From: Flavobacterium anhuiense
Lineage (GTDB): Bacteria > Bacteroidota > Bacteroidia > Flavobacteriales > Flavobacteriaceae
Length of the DNA stretch: 64,000 nucleotides
Reading direction: 5' to 3'
Assembly (NCBI RefSeq): GCF_900101855.1
Contig: NZ_FMVC01000005.1
Span: 186,001 to 250,000 of the forward strand
How positions within the stretch are numbered: position 1 is the first letter of the stretch; each line of letters begins with the position of its first letter. The position numbers and the translations under genes were made by a program. Under the pieces are notes generated by a model, which saw only the letters and a list, made by a program, of their open reading frames with translations, was not told the DNA's origin and did not search any database. Positions 12,626 through 21,662 of this stretch are shown here, in pieces.

Positions 12626-14155
12626 ATGAAAAGAAATTTTGTAATCATACTGGTTGTTTTTTGTGTTTCCTTAACCGTTTCAGCGCAAAAAATATTTGAC
12701 ATTAAAAAATATGGCGCTGTGGGAGATGGTAAAACTTTAAATACAAAAGCAATCCAAAAAGCCATTGATGCAGCTAATAAAAGTAAAGCCGGGAAGGTTG
12801 TTTTTTCTAAAGGGACCTTTCTATCGGGAAGTATTGTTTTAAAAAGTAATGTAGAATTATTTTTTGAAGAAGATGCCGTTTTGTTAGGAAGCACCAACCC
12901 AGATGATTATCCGAAATATGAAGGAATAAGAGCTTTGATTATTGCAGCTGAATCTAAAAATATGGCGGTAAAAGGAAAAGGCATTATAAATGGACATGGA
13001 AGAGAACTGGCTTTAGCAATTGATTCGCTGCATCACACGGGAGTTCGAATAGATCCGAAATATAATTACAGAAGAATGCGTCCTGAAGATGGAAGAGGAA
13101 AACTAATTTCGTTTGTAAAATGCGATTCGATCACAATGACTGATATTACTTTGAAAAATAGTCCAGGCTGGACACAATGTTTTAGAGAATGCAAGAATAT
13201 TGTCATTGATTTTATGAAAGTAGAAAGCAGAGCGTATTGGAACAATGACGGAATTGACGTCGATGGTTGCGAAAATGTCCGAATAACCAATTGCAATGTG
13301 AACACTGCCGATGACGGAATCTGCTTGAAATCGGAAGTTCCGGGACTTCATAATAACAATATTTACATTGGAAATTGTACCATTAGATCAAGTGCCAATG
13401 CTGTGAAATTTGGAACAGGTTCTTACGGTAGTTTCAAAAATGTAACCATCGAAAATATCAAAGTTTTTGACACGTTTAGATCCGCAGTAGCGATTGAATC
13501 TGTTGACGGAGCCGAAATTGAGAATATCAAAGTTTCAGATATAACAGCTGTTAATACAGGAAATGCAATATTGATTCGTTTGGGGCATAGAAACGGAGAT
13601 AAACCAGGATCTATTAAAAATGTATCGGTAAAAAACGTAAAAGTGCAAGTACCGTTTGGTCGTCCTGATATTGACTACGATATGCGCGGGCCTGAGGTTG
13701 ATTATTTCCATAATCCGTTTCCATCTTCTATTGTTGGAATTCCGGGGCATTTAATTGAAAATGTGACATTAGAAAATATTGAAATCATTTATCCAGGAAG
13801 GGCATCAAAAGGAATGGCATATCATCCACTTAGCCGATTAAAAGATGTAAAAGAAAACATAAACGGTTATCCTGAATTTAACATGTTTGGAGAACTGCCT
13901 TCTTGGGGATTTTATGTCCGTCACGTAAACGGAATCGAAATGAAGAATATAAAACTGATTTTGGATAAAGAAGATTTCCGTCCAGCTTTTGTTTTTGATG
14001 ATGTCAAAAATCTAACGATGAAGGCAATTGATATTCCTTCAGATAAAAACAATCAGATTGTTTTCAAAGATGTTTTGGAAAGCAATTTGGACAGCGAAGC
14101 TGCAAAAAGAAAAATAGAACCAGAACAGAATAAATTTGAATTGCCTGCCCATTAA
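12626..14155 (+). CDS. Exported GH28 polygalacturonase-family glycosidase
   Basis: A 509-aa right-handed parallel beta-helix enzyme with a signal peptide (FVIILVVFCVSLTVSAQ) and the pectate-lyase/GH28 opening IFDIKKYGAVGDGKTLNTKAIQKAID. The catalytic aspartates are in place: D208 in NNDGIDVDG and the pair D229-D230 in TADDGICLKS. They are followed by a VKFGTGSYG turn where the family usually has its catalytic-histidine or substrate-binding loop. It probably acts on galacturonan or rhamnogalacturonan oligomers in the periplasm, with exo-action suggested by the inserted loops. It is the paralogue of the next gene. Confidence 0.88.
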   Translation: MKRNFVIILVVFCVSLTVSAQKIFDIKKYGAVGDGKTLNTKAIQKAIDAANKSKAGKVVFSKGTFLSGSIVLKSNVELFFEEDAVLLGSTNPDDYPKYEGIRALIIAAESKNMAVKGKGIINGHGRELALAIDSLHHTGVRIDPKYNYRRMRPEDGRGKLISFVKCDSITMTDITLKNSPGWTQCFRECKNIVIDFMKVESRAYWNNDGIDVDGCENVRITNCNVNTADDGICLKSEVPGLHNNNIYIGNCTIRSSANAVKFGTGSYGSFKNVTIENIKVFDTFRSAVAIESVDGAEIENIKVSDITAVNTGNAILIRLGHRNGDKPGSIKNVSVKNVKVQVPFGRPDIDYDMRGPEVDYFHNPFPSSIVGIPGHLIENVTLENIEIIYPGRASKGMAYHPLSRLKDVKENINGYPEFNMFGELPSWGFYVRHVNGIEMKNIKLILDKEDFRPAFVFDDVKNLTMKAIDIPSDKNNQIVFKDVLESNLDSEAAKRKIEPEQNKFELPAH

Positions 14156-14160
14156 GAGTT

Positions 14161-14319
14161 GGCCGCAAAGACGCTAAGAAGCAAAGTATTTTTGTTTCAC
14201 GCAGATTGAAAAAATCTAAGCAGATTTAACAGATATTTTATAAAAAAATCTAATTAAATCTGCCTAAATCTGAAAAATCTGCGTGAAAAAAAACTTAGCG
14301 CCTTTGTGCCTTTGTGGCA
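14161..14319. repeat. Nested double palindrome between the two GH28 genes
   Basis: Outer arms are CGCAAAGACGCTAAG (14164-14178) and CTTAGCGCCTTTGTG (14294-14308), 13 of 15 complementary. Inner arms TTTCACGCAGATT (14195-14207) and AATCTGCGTGAAA (14276-14288) are perfect over 13 bp. Between them 'AAATCT.AAGCAGATTT'-like strings recur. This is a composite of two flavobacterial dispersed repeat families. It also explains why the long open frame of the next gene (from GTG 14283) is spurious at its 5' end. Confidence 0.75.
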
Positions 14320-14336
14320 AAAAAAAAATAAAAAAT

Positions 14337-15776
14337 ATGAAAAAGAAATCGATCATCACGCTGCTAATTTTCTGCCTTTCGTTAACCGTTTCTGCGCAGA
14401 AAATCTACGACGTTAAAAAATATGGAGCAAAAGGAGACGGTAAAACCAATGATGCTGCAGCTATTCAAAAAGCAATCGACGCTTGCAGCAAAACGGGTGG
14501 AAGAGTTTTAATTCCAGCACCATTTACCTTTTTAGCAGGACCAATTGACGTCAAATCAAAAGTAGATTTGCATATCGAAGCTGGGGCGAAATTACTGGCA
14601 AGTCCAGATGAAAAACTCTATACAAAAAGTGCTTTCAGAACCAATCCTGGAGAAGGGACGATTTGGATTGGAGGAGAAAATATAGAAGATTTCACAATTA
14701 GCGGAAGCGGGAAAATAGATGGAAACGGAATTTCTTTTATGGGAGCAGAAGAAGATGACGCATATGTTTTAAAACCATTCAATGTTCTTGATCCAAGACC
14801 TCACGTATTGACGATTATCGGTGGTAAAAATATCAGAATTAAAGATGTTCATATCGGAAACTCAGCTTATTGGACAGTTCATTTGGTAGGCTGTAACGAT
14901 GTAGTAATCAGTGGTATTACTTTATTGAACAGCTTGAAAGTCCGCAACAGCGACGGAATTGATTTGGACCATTCTAAAAATGTCAGAATCAGTGATTGTT
15001 ATATTGAGAGCGGAGACGATTGCATCTGTTTGAAAAACAGAAGAGAATTTGAAGAATTTGGAGCTTGCGAAAATATTACAGTTACCAATTGTACTATGAC
15101 CAGCAGCAGCTGTGCTATTAAAATTGGTTCAGAAAATATGGATGCTATTAGACAGGTTGTTTTCAATAATTGTATTATTAAAAACAGCAATCGAGCATTA
15201 GGAATTCAGAATCGTGACGAGGGAACGGTAAGCGATGTTATTTTCTCTAACATCATTATAGAAAGTAAATTAAACACGGATACTTGGTGGGGAAAAGCAG
15301 AACCGATTTATATAACAGCTTTCAGCAGAGCGAAAATAAATCATAAAGATGCCAATTGGCGTTTCCCGAAAGGAGCAACAGAAGGAAAAGTGGGCGAAAT
15401 CAAGAATATTTATTTTTCTAATATTCAGTGCACAGGAGAAAACGGTGTTTTTGTAAGCGGAGAATCTAAAGATAAAATCAAGAATATTGTTTTTGATAAT
15501 GTGAGTGTTTTTATAGATAAAATTACATCCTTTCCAGGCGGATTGTACGACAGACGACCTGCTAATGTAGAGGGTTTTGTGAAAGGAAGCACTTCAGGAT
15601 TTTATTTTGATAACGCTGAAAGTATAAAAGTTCAGAATTGTACCGTTCAATGGGGAAAAAACAAACCAGATTATTTTAAATATGCGGTTGAAAGTAAAAA
15701 TGTCGATGATTTGAAAGTAATCAATTTGGATGGAGAAGCCGCTTTCCCAGATAAGTATGAGGCAGTTAAGAAGTAA
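14337..15776 (+). CDS. Exported GH28 polygalacturonase-family glycosidase
   Basis: A 479-aa GH28 enzyme from the ATG at 14337. Its signal peptide (SIITLLIFCLSLTVSAQ) is nearly the same as that of its neighbour. The opening is IYDVKKYGAKGDGKTNDAAAIQKAID. Catalytic aspartates are D206 in NSDGIDLDHS and D227-D228 in SGDDCICLKN, followed by CAIKIGSEN. A frame open to GTG 14283 adds 18 residues encoded by a repeat arm and is rejected. The presence of two diverged GH28 copies in a row suggests complementary specificities, such as homogalacturonan versus rhamnogalacturonan or exo versus endo. Confidence 0.9.
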   Translation: MKKKSIITLLIFCLSLTVSAQKIYDVKKYGAKGDGKTNDAAAIQKAIDACSKTGGRVLIPAPFTFLAGPIDVKSKVDLHIEAGAKLLASPDEKLYTKSAFRTNPGEGTIWIGGENIEDFTISGSGKIDGNGISFMGAEEDDAYVLKPFNVLDPRPHVLTIIGGKNIRIKDVHIGNSAYWTVHLVGCNDVVISGITLLNSLKVRNSDGIDLDHSKNVRISDCYIESGDDCICLKNRREFEEFGACENITVTNCTMTSSSCAIKIGSENMDAIRQVVFNNCIIKNSNRALGIQNRDEGTVSDVIFSNIIIESKLNTDTWWGKAEPIYITAFSRAKINHKDANWRFPKGATEGKVGEIKNIYFSNIQCTGENGVFVSGESKDKIKNIVFDNVSVFIDKITSFPGGLYDRRPANVEGFVKGSTSGFYFDNAESIKVQNCTVQWGKNKPDYFKYAVESKNVDDLKVINLDGEAAFPDKYEAVKK

Positions 15777-15866
15777 TTTATTCTTGAAAAAAATAAGTGT
15801 AAAAATTACAATAAAGAGAGGCTTTAAAAAGATTAATTAATAAATTGCAGATATAAAAACAATACA

Positions 15867-17846
15867 ATGAAAATAAAATTAATTTCAACATTATTCATAG
15901 GAGGTTTGCTATTTAGCACTATTTATGGAAATGCTCAAAAAGCGGTTCTAGAGGTTGATGCTTCCAAAACGATAACTAAAATTCAGCCGACCATGTTCGG
16001 TTTGTTTTTTGAAGACATCAATTTTGCTGCTGATGGTGGACTTTATGCTGAAATGATTAAAAACAGATCTTTTGAATTTGAGAAACCTTTAATGGGATGG
16101 GAACAACCTAAAAGCAACAGATCTTCCATGAATAAGGAATCCGGTATGGCTCTGCCCATCAACGTAGCGGCAAATAATACTAATTTTTGCAGGGTTGAAA
16201 TTAATAATGACAAAGGTTATGCTTTAATAAATGAAGGTTTTAGAGGAATGGGAGTGAAGAAAGATGCGAGATACAATCTTTCGTTTAAGGCAGCTAATCA
16301 TAAAGGAGCCATCAGAAAGATTATTTTCCAACTGATTGATAAAGATCAAAAAGCGCTTGGAGAAACCAGTGTAGTTCCAAAATCTGATGAATGGACCAAT
16401 TATAGCGCACAATTTGTGGCAACTGAAACAGAAGCCAAAGCAAAGCTGAAAATCACTTTTGAAGGAACAGGAACAATTGATTTGGACATGATTTCATTAT
16501 TTCCTGAAGATACTTGGAAGAATAGAAAAAATGGACTTCGTAAAGATTTAGTTCAGCTTTTATACGATGTAAAACCAGGATTTTTACGTTTTCCAGGTGG
16601 TTGTATTGTGGAGGGAAGAACTTTGTCAGATCGTTACCAATGGAAAAAATCTATTGGGAATGTTGAGGATAGAAAAACCATGATGAACAGATGGAATGTT
16701 GAATTCAATCATAAATTAACGCCAGATTATTTTCAAAGTTTTGGTTTAGGATTTTTTGAATATTTTCAGCTTTCAGAAGATATAGGGGCAGAACCGCTTC
16801 CAATTTTGAGCTGCGGAATGGCGTGCCAGTACAACACTGGTGAATTAGCATCCATAGACGAACTGGATCCGTACGTAAAAGATGCTTTAGATTTGATTGA
16901 ATTTGCAAACGGCGCTGTTACGACAGCTTGGGGAAAAGTTCGTTCAGATATGGGACATCCAAAACCGTTTAACTTAAAATATATCGGAGTTGGAAACGAG
17001 CAGTGGGGCGCTGATTATATTGAAAGATATAAAGTTTTTGAAAAAGCTATAAAAGCAAAATATCCAAATATCATTATTGTGTCAGGCAGCGGGCCTTCAC
17101 CAGATGGTGAACATTTTGATTATGCAATGAATGAACTCAAAAAACTGAATGCAGAATTGGTTGATGAACATTATTACCAAAGCCCAAAATGGTTTAGGGA
17201 AAATGCTGGCCGTTACGATAATTATGATCGCAAAGGCCCAAAAATATTTGCTGGAGAATATGCGGCACAAAGTGTTTCTGGGGCAAATCCAAACAATAGA
17301 AATAATTGGGAATGCGCCTTTTCTGAGGCTGCTTTTATGACAGGATTGGAGAGAAATGCAGAAGTAGTGCAATTAACTTCTTATGCACCTTTAATGGCTC
17401 ACGAAGATGCTTGGCAATGGACACCAGATATGATTTGGTTCAATAATCTTCAGTCTTATGGTTCGGCAAACTATTATGTACAGCAATTGTTTTCGACTAA
17501 TAAAGGAACCGATTTATTAAGCATTACGCAAGATGGAAAAGCGTTAATTGGTCAGCATAATTTATACGCATCGGCTGTAAAAGATGTGAATAGTAAAGAA
17601 ATTATTGTGAAATTGGTTAATACAGCTTCAACAGCATCTGACATAAGTATTGATTTGAAAGGAGCGAAATTAGGGTCAAAAGGAAGTTTGATTAGACTGG
17701 TAAGTGCAAATTTACAGGATGAAAACACTTTTGCAGATCCAAAAAAAATCACGCCAAAACAAAGCGAATATAAGATTACGAAAGGGAATCAGCAATTGAA
17801 TCTTCCTCCGTATTCAATAACAGTGTTAAAATTGAAAACGATTTAA
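15867..17846 (+). CDS. Exported GH51 alpha-L-arabinofuranosidase
   Basis: A 659-aa protein with a signal peptide (LISTLFIGGLLFSTIYGNAQ). A carbohydrate-binding-like beta domain (about 85-215) is inserted before a TIM barrel that starts around FLRFPGGCIVEG, and the C-terminal beta domain closes with PPYSITVLKLK. The catalytic acid/base is E378 (GVGNEQWG) and the nucleophile E464 (FAGEYAA). GH51 enzymes release arabinofuranose from arabinan, arabinoxylan or arabinogalactan. Together with the GH2, GH28 and GH95 genes this fits pectic side chains. The GH95 gene begins only 25 bases downstream, so the two are very likely on one transcript. Confidence 0.93.
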   Translation: MKIKLISTLFIGGLLFSTIYGNAQKAVLEVDASKTITKIQPTMFGLFFEDINFAADGGLYAEMIKNRSFEFEKPLMGWEQPKSNRSSMNKESGMALPINVAANNTNFCRVEINNDKGYALINEGFRGMGVKKDARYNLSFKAANHKGAIRKIIFQLIDKDQKALGETSVVPKSDEWTNYSAQFVATETEAKAKLKITFEGTGTIDLDMISLFPEDTWKNRKNGLRKDLVQLLYDVKPGFLRFPGGCIVEGRTLSDRYQWKKSIGNVEDRKTMMNRWNVEFNHKLTPDYFQSFGLGFFEYFQLSEDIGAEPLPILSCGMACQYNTGELASIDELDPYVKDALDLIEFANGAVTTAWGKVRSDMGHPKPFNLKYIGVGNEQWGADYIERYKVFEKAIKAKYPNIIIVSGSGPSPDGEHFDYAMNELKKLNAELVDEHYYQSPKWFRENAGRYDNYDRKGPKIFAGEYAAQSVSGANPNNRNNWECAFSEAAFMTGLERNAEVVQLTSYAPLMAHEDAWQWTPDMIWFNNLQSYGSANYYVQQLFSTNKGTDLLSITQDGKALIGQHNLYASAVKDVNSKEIIVKLVNTASTASDISIDLKGAKLGSKGSLIRLVSANLQDENTFADPKKITPKQSEYKITKGNQQLNLPPYSITVLKLKTI

Positions 17847-17871
17847 TTAATTTCATCAAAAAGTAAAATTC

Positions 17872-20343
17872 ATGCTGGATCATTCTTTAAAAAAAAGCTT
17901 TTTTATGCTCATTGCATTAGCAGGAGTTTCTGTTTCTGCACAAAAAGATTTAAAACTGCAATACAAACAGCCCGCTGTTGAATGGACGGAGGCACTGCCT
18001 GTAGGAAATGGTACTCTGGGCGCAATGGTTTTTGGAAGGGTTGAAGCAGAGTTAATTCAGTTAAATGAAGCTACTTTATGGAGTGGAGGACCAGTTCATA
18101 AAAATGTAAATCCAGATGCTTTTAAAAACTTAGCTTTAATTAGAGAAGCGCTTAAAAATGAAGATTTTGAAAAAGCTAATGTTTTGACCAAAAACATGCA
18201 AGGACCATATAGCGAAAGTTTTATGCCTTTAGGAGATCTTATTTTAAAGCAGGATTTTGGCGGGCAAAAAGCGGCATCATACGATAGAAGCTTAGATATA
18301 CAAACCGGATTAGCCGTAACGAGTTTTAATGCTGGCGGAGTAAATTACAAACGAGAAATCTTTGCTTCGGCTCCAGCACAATGTATTGTAATTAAGCTTT
18401 CGGCAGACCAGCTGAAAAAACTTTCTGTGACCATTGATGCGGCAAGTCTTTTAAAAAATCAGAAAGCAGTACAGAATCAAACATTAGTTTTAAAGGGAAA
18501 AGCGCCTTCGCACGCCGATCCTAATTATATCGATTACAATAAGGAACCCGTTATTTATGAGGATGTAGCTGGATGTAGAGGTATGCGCTTCGAATTGATT
18601 ATAAAACCGGTTGTAAAAGACGGCGAAATAAGCTCTGAGGGAGATAAATTAGTTATCAAAAATGCCAGCGAAATTCTACTTTTCGTTTCGGCAGCAACTA
18701 GCTTCAACGGATTTGATAAATGTCCAGACAGTCAAGGAAAAGATGAACATAAATTTGCTGAAGCTCCAATAAAAAAAGTTGCTGGTAAAAAATATGATTC
18801 TCTATTAAAAGAACATATTGCTGATTTTCAAAAATTCTTCAATAGGGTTTCATTAAAGCTAAACGAAAAAGAAACATCCAAGTCTGATCTTCCAACTGAC
18901 ATACGATTAGAACAATATGCAAAAGGTGAAAAAGATGCGGGTCTCGAAGCTTTGTTTTTTCAGTTTGGACGATATTTACTGATTTCTTCTTCGCGTACGC
19001 ATAATGCGCCAGCAAACCTGCAAGGAATTTGGAACAATAAGCTTCGTGCACCTTGGAGCAGTAATTATACGACCAATATTAATTTGCAGATGAATTATTG
19101 GCCCGTAGAATCGGGAAGTTTATCAGAATTGTTTTTTCCGCTCGACGAATTCATTAAAAATGCTTCTGCAACAGGAGCAGAAACAGCTAAAAGTTATTAT
19201 CATGCCAACGGTTGGGTTTTGCATCATAACTCTGATATATGGGCTATGACTAATCCGGTTGGAGATTTTGGAAAAGGAGATCCAATGTGGGCCAACTGGT
19301 ACATGGGAGCCAATTGGCTGAGCAGACATTTATGGGAACATTATCAATATACTGGCGATAAAAATTACCTAAAAAAAGTATATCCCATTATAAAAGGTGC
19401 GGCAGAATTTAGTTTAGACTGGCTACAAAAAGATAAAAATGGCCATCTGGTAACAATGCCTTCAACCTCTCCAGAAAATATATTTTATTATGACGGCAAG
19501 AAACAGGGAACTGTAACAACAGCTTCGACAATGGATATCGGAATCATAAAAGATTTATTTGAAAATACCATTGAAGCTTCTAAGGTTTTAAATGCCGATT
19601 TAGAGTTTAGACAAAAAATAAACAATGCGAGAGAGGAATTACTTCCTTTTCAAATTGGAAGTAAAGGGCAATTGCAGGAATGGTATAAAGATTTTGAAGA
19701 AGAAGATCCGCACCACAGGCACACTTCACATCTGTATGCTTTGCACCCAGCCAATTTAATTTCTCCTCTTCAAACCCCAGAATTGGCTGCTGCGGCAAAG
19801 AAAACACTAGAACTTCGAGGAGATGATGGAACAGGTTGGAGTTTGGCATGGAAAGTAAATATGTGGGCGAGACTTTTGGATGGAAATCATGCCTATCAGT
19901 TATTCAAAAATCAATTGCGATTAACTAAAGATAATGATCCTAACTACAGCAGACACGGAGGCTGTTATCCAAATCTTTTTGATGCGCATCCGCCATTTCA
20001 GATTGATGGAAATTTCGCAGGAACTGCCGGTGTAATCGAAATGCTGATGCAAAGCCAAAATAAAGAAATACATCTGCTTCCTGCTTTGCCAGATTCATGG
20101 AAAGATGGAGAAATTAAGGGAATTACAGCAAAAGGCAATTTTACTGTAGATATAAAATGGAATGAAGGTAAAATGAGCCAGACAACAATTGTGTCTAATA
20201 TCGGAGGAACTTGCTCTATACGATCAGCGCAACCCTTTATAATTGAAAAGTTGAATGTCAAAAGTGAAAAATCGTCTATTGGTTACACTGCGGTTTTTGA
20301 GACTAAAAAGGGAACTTCTTATAGCATAGCACCTTTAAAATAA
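17872..20343 (+). CDS. Exported GH95 alpha-L-fucosidase / alpha-L-galactosidase
   Basis: An 823-aa enzyme of standard GH95 length: signal peptide, N-terminal beta domain beginning LQYKQPAVEWTEALPVGNG, then an (alpha/alpha)6 barrel. Family landmarks are NLQGIWNNKLRAPWSSNYTTNINLQ (about 382-406, split here for reading), the acidic helix DFEEEDPHHRHTSHLYALHP that carries the general acid, and FQIDGNFAGTAGVIEMLMQS that carries the Asn/Asp base pair. GH95 removes alpha-1,2-linked fucose or L-galactose. In a pectin setting the likely targets are xyloglucan or rhamnogalacturonan side chains. It is the last gene of the + strand block, and I see no terminator directly after it. Confidence 0.92.
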   Translation: MLDHSLKKSFFMLIALAGVSVSAQKDLKLQYKQPAVEWTEALPVGNGTLGAMVFGRVEAELIQLNEATLWSGGPVHKNVNPDAFKNLALIREALKNEDFEKANVLTKNMQGPYSESFMPLGDLILKQDFGGQKAASYDRSLDIQTGLAVTSFNAGGVNYKREIFASAPAQCIVIKLSADQLKKLSVTIDAASLLKNQKAVQNQTLVLKGKAPSHADPNYIDYNKEPVIYEDVAGCRGMRFELIIKPVVKDGEISSEGDKLVIKNASEILLFVSAATSFNGFDKCPDSQGKDEHKFAEAPIKKVAGKKYDSLLKEHIADFQKFFNRVSLKLNEKETSKSDLPTDIRLEQYAKGEKDAGLEALFFQFGRYLLISSSRTHNAPANLQGIWNNKLRAPWSSNYTTNINLQMNYWPVESGSLSELFFPLDEFIKNASATGAETAKSYYHANGWVLHHNSDIWAMTNPVGDFGKGDPMWANWYMGANWLSRHLWEHYQYTGDKNYLKKVYPIIKGAAEFSLDWLQKDKNGHLVTMPSTSPENIFYYDGKKQGTVTTASTMDIGIIKDLFENTIEASKVLNADLEFRQKINNAREELLPFQIGSKGQLQEWYKDFEEEDPHHRHTSHLYALHPANLISPLQTPELAAAAKKTLELRGDDGTGWSLAWKVNMWARLLDGNHAYQLFKNQLRLTKDNDPNYSRHGGCYPNLFDAHPPFQIDGNFAGTAGVIEMLMQSQNKEIHLLPALPDSWKDGEIKGITAKGNFTVDIKWNEGKMSQTTIVSNIGGTCSIRSAQPFIIEKLNVKSEKSSIGYTAVFETKKGTSYSIAPLK

Positions 20344-20514
20344 GATTGTAATTTAATAAAAACAACAAAAACGAATTATAGTGAAAAGCAAATAAAATCT
20401 TTTGCCCAAACAGACAACAATGTCATTTAGAATAATAGCACATTAAGAAGCTGTAATTTCTAAGTGATATTCTGTAAGAAACGTCAGAGATGTTTTTGCT
20501 AATTTTGATATACA

Positions 20515-20672
20515 TTGGTGTGGCAAAATGCTGTACAATCTGTCAGAAAAGAAACAGGGGACCGACGGGGTTCGTCTGAAGGTTCTGTACAATGATTTAG
20601 TTAATTTGCCCCATACCTTTTCAGGCACCCGTCGGCTGCCAAGAAGCTCCTTAATTTTTGAGGGGCTTTTTT
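20515..20672 (+). ncRNA. Candidate structured small RNA ending in an intrinsic terminator
   Basis: The gap 20344-20825 has no protein gene but contains a compact set of pairings. A closing helix joins 20517-20527 (GGTGTGGCAAA) with 20605-20617 (TTTGCC, two bulged C, ATACC). Inside it, GGACC-GACG (20559-20567) folds over a five-base loop onto CGTC (20573-20576) and GGTTC (20581-20585). A 3' hairpin GGCA/TGCC (20624-20627, 20637-20640) holds CCCGTCGG in its loop, which is exactly complementary to CCGACGGG at 20562-20569. A terminator follows. A -7-like TAATTTTG lies at 20500-20507. No + strand gene follows closely, so a trans-acting RNA is more likely than a leader. Candidate known families are 6S-Flavo and Flavo-1, which I cannot confirm. 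Confidence 0.45.
20644..20672 (+). terminator. Intrinsic terminator of the RNA candidate
   Basis: AAGCTCC (20644-20650) pairs with GGGGCTT (20662-20668) around an 11-base A/T loop and runs into six T residues. Confidence 0.7.
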
Positions 20673-20770
20673 GTTAAGTGGATTAAAGGAATCCTTAATT
20701 TCAATCAGGTTACACGCAACTATATGATTGAGCGGTAGCATGTTTTCTGGTACTATCTGCTTAGCTATAA

Positions 20771-20803
20771 AGAAAACCGCCTGCATCTTTAGAACACAGG
20801 CGG
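20771..20803 (-). terminator. Intrinsic terminator for the ferritin-like gene pair
   Basis: On the minus strand CCGCCTG, a 13-base loop and CAGGCGG (20777-20803) are followed by TTTTCTTT. It lies 23 bases after the stop of the downstream ferritin-like gene. Confidence 0.8.
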
Positions 20804-20825
20804 CGGTTATTATTGTTTAAATTAT

Positions 20826-21638
20826 TTAGACGATAAAGATGTTGGCTATATCCACTACTTGCTGGGTATTTAAAGGCTCATCGTAGGCTTCTGATCCTGC
20901 GGCAGCTCCAAACGCGGCGGCAGTATTAAATCCAGCTTGCACCGTTACGCCTTCTCCGTCATAGACGGCCTGAGTGGCAGCTGGCATTCCAGCACCTCTC
21001 TCGGCATTTGAAATCCAGCCTTTAAGACCTCTTAGTCTTCTAACCTCTGACGCATGGCGCGCTTCTACCGAATGGATCTGTAGAGCGGCGGTCAGCAGAT
21101 CCGGTGTTGTAATCAAGTTGGCGGCCTGTCCCTTGTAAGCTCTTACGCCAGTATCTTCAAAAGCTTGTGCCAAAGCTAGAAAAGTAGGATAGTCATTAAA
21201 AGGATCAAAAGCGCCTCCAACTGTAAAGTCAAAGGTCGGCTTAGCGACAAAATTGGCACTTGCTGTTCCTCCAAGTCCCGCAATAAGAAATTTAACATGG
21301 TCGGACTCGTGGGCTGAGATCTGCTGGAATACCTTTAAATCCCTACCGCCGTTCTCAGATGCTGGGATGACACCTGAATCCAGTGCCATAGCATAAAATT
21401 CATCTTCTAGGTATTCAAGAGTGAGAGCGAACTGCAGTGCACCTATTGGCGTTGCAGGAGTAGCTGTTATATCTTTGGCAAAAGCTTTGCTGCTCAAGGC
21501 AGAAAGCCCGAAAGGTATTGAGGCCATAGCCAGATTTTTTCCGATATTTCCAAACTGAGCAAAACTTTCTCTTCTGGTGCCCATGCTTTGCATTATGCGC
21601 TCATCGGCGAAGGATTCTATAAATTTTAGGATGTTCAT
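20826..21638 (-). CDS. Ferritin-like domain protein (Ferritin_2 type)
   Basis: A 270-aa protein with a four-helix, ferritin-like pattern: ALQFALTLEYLEDEFYAMAL, ISAHESDHVKFLI, AQAFEDTGVRAYKGQA and IHSVEARHASEVRRLRG. These supply the Glu and ExxH residues that bind two metals in this fold. The N terminus (MNILKFIESFADERIMQ...) is followed by a hydrophobic stretch with ALSSKAFA that may act as an export signal, but a clear twin-arginine is missing (TRRESFAQFG is close). The upstream gene is a paralogue 24 bases away. The role is unknown. Relatives are annotated as ferritin-like or desiccation-associated. Codon use looks richer in G/C than in the CAZyme block. Confidence 0.8.
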   Translation of the reverse strand: MNILKFIESFADERIMQSMGTRRESFAQFGNIGKNLAMASIPFGLSALSSKAFAKDITATPATPIGALQFALTLEYLEDEFYAMALDSGVIPASENGGRDLKVFQQISAHESDHVKFLIAGLGGTASANFVAKPTFDFTVGGAFDPFNDYPTFLALAQAFEDTGVRAYKGQAANLITTPDLLTAALQIHSVEARHASEVRRLRGLKGWISNAERGAGMPAATQAVYDGEGVTVQAGFNTAAAFGAAAGSEAYDEPLNTQQVVDIANIFIV

Positions 21639-21662
21639 AATTTCCAGTTTTTAAGGTTAGCA

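Noticed and set aside
14283..14336. Longer start (GTG 14283) for the second GH28 gene
   Set aside because: The extra 18 residues are encoded by the arm of a dispersed palindrome; the ATG at 14337 is followed directly by a signal peptide.
20567..20585. tRNA- or tmRNA-like T-loop (GGGGTTCG)
   Set aside because: There is no acceptor stem, anticodon arm or CCA-type end around it; the bases form a simple hairpin.
20443..20628. Minus strand ORF of 61 codons across the RNA candidate
   Set aside because: No recognisable protein features, and the DNA is better explained by RNA stems.
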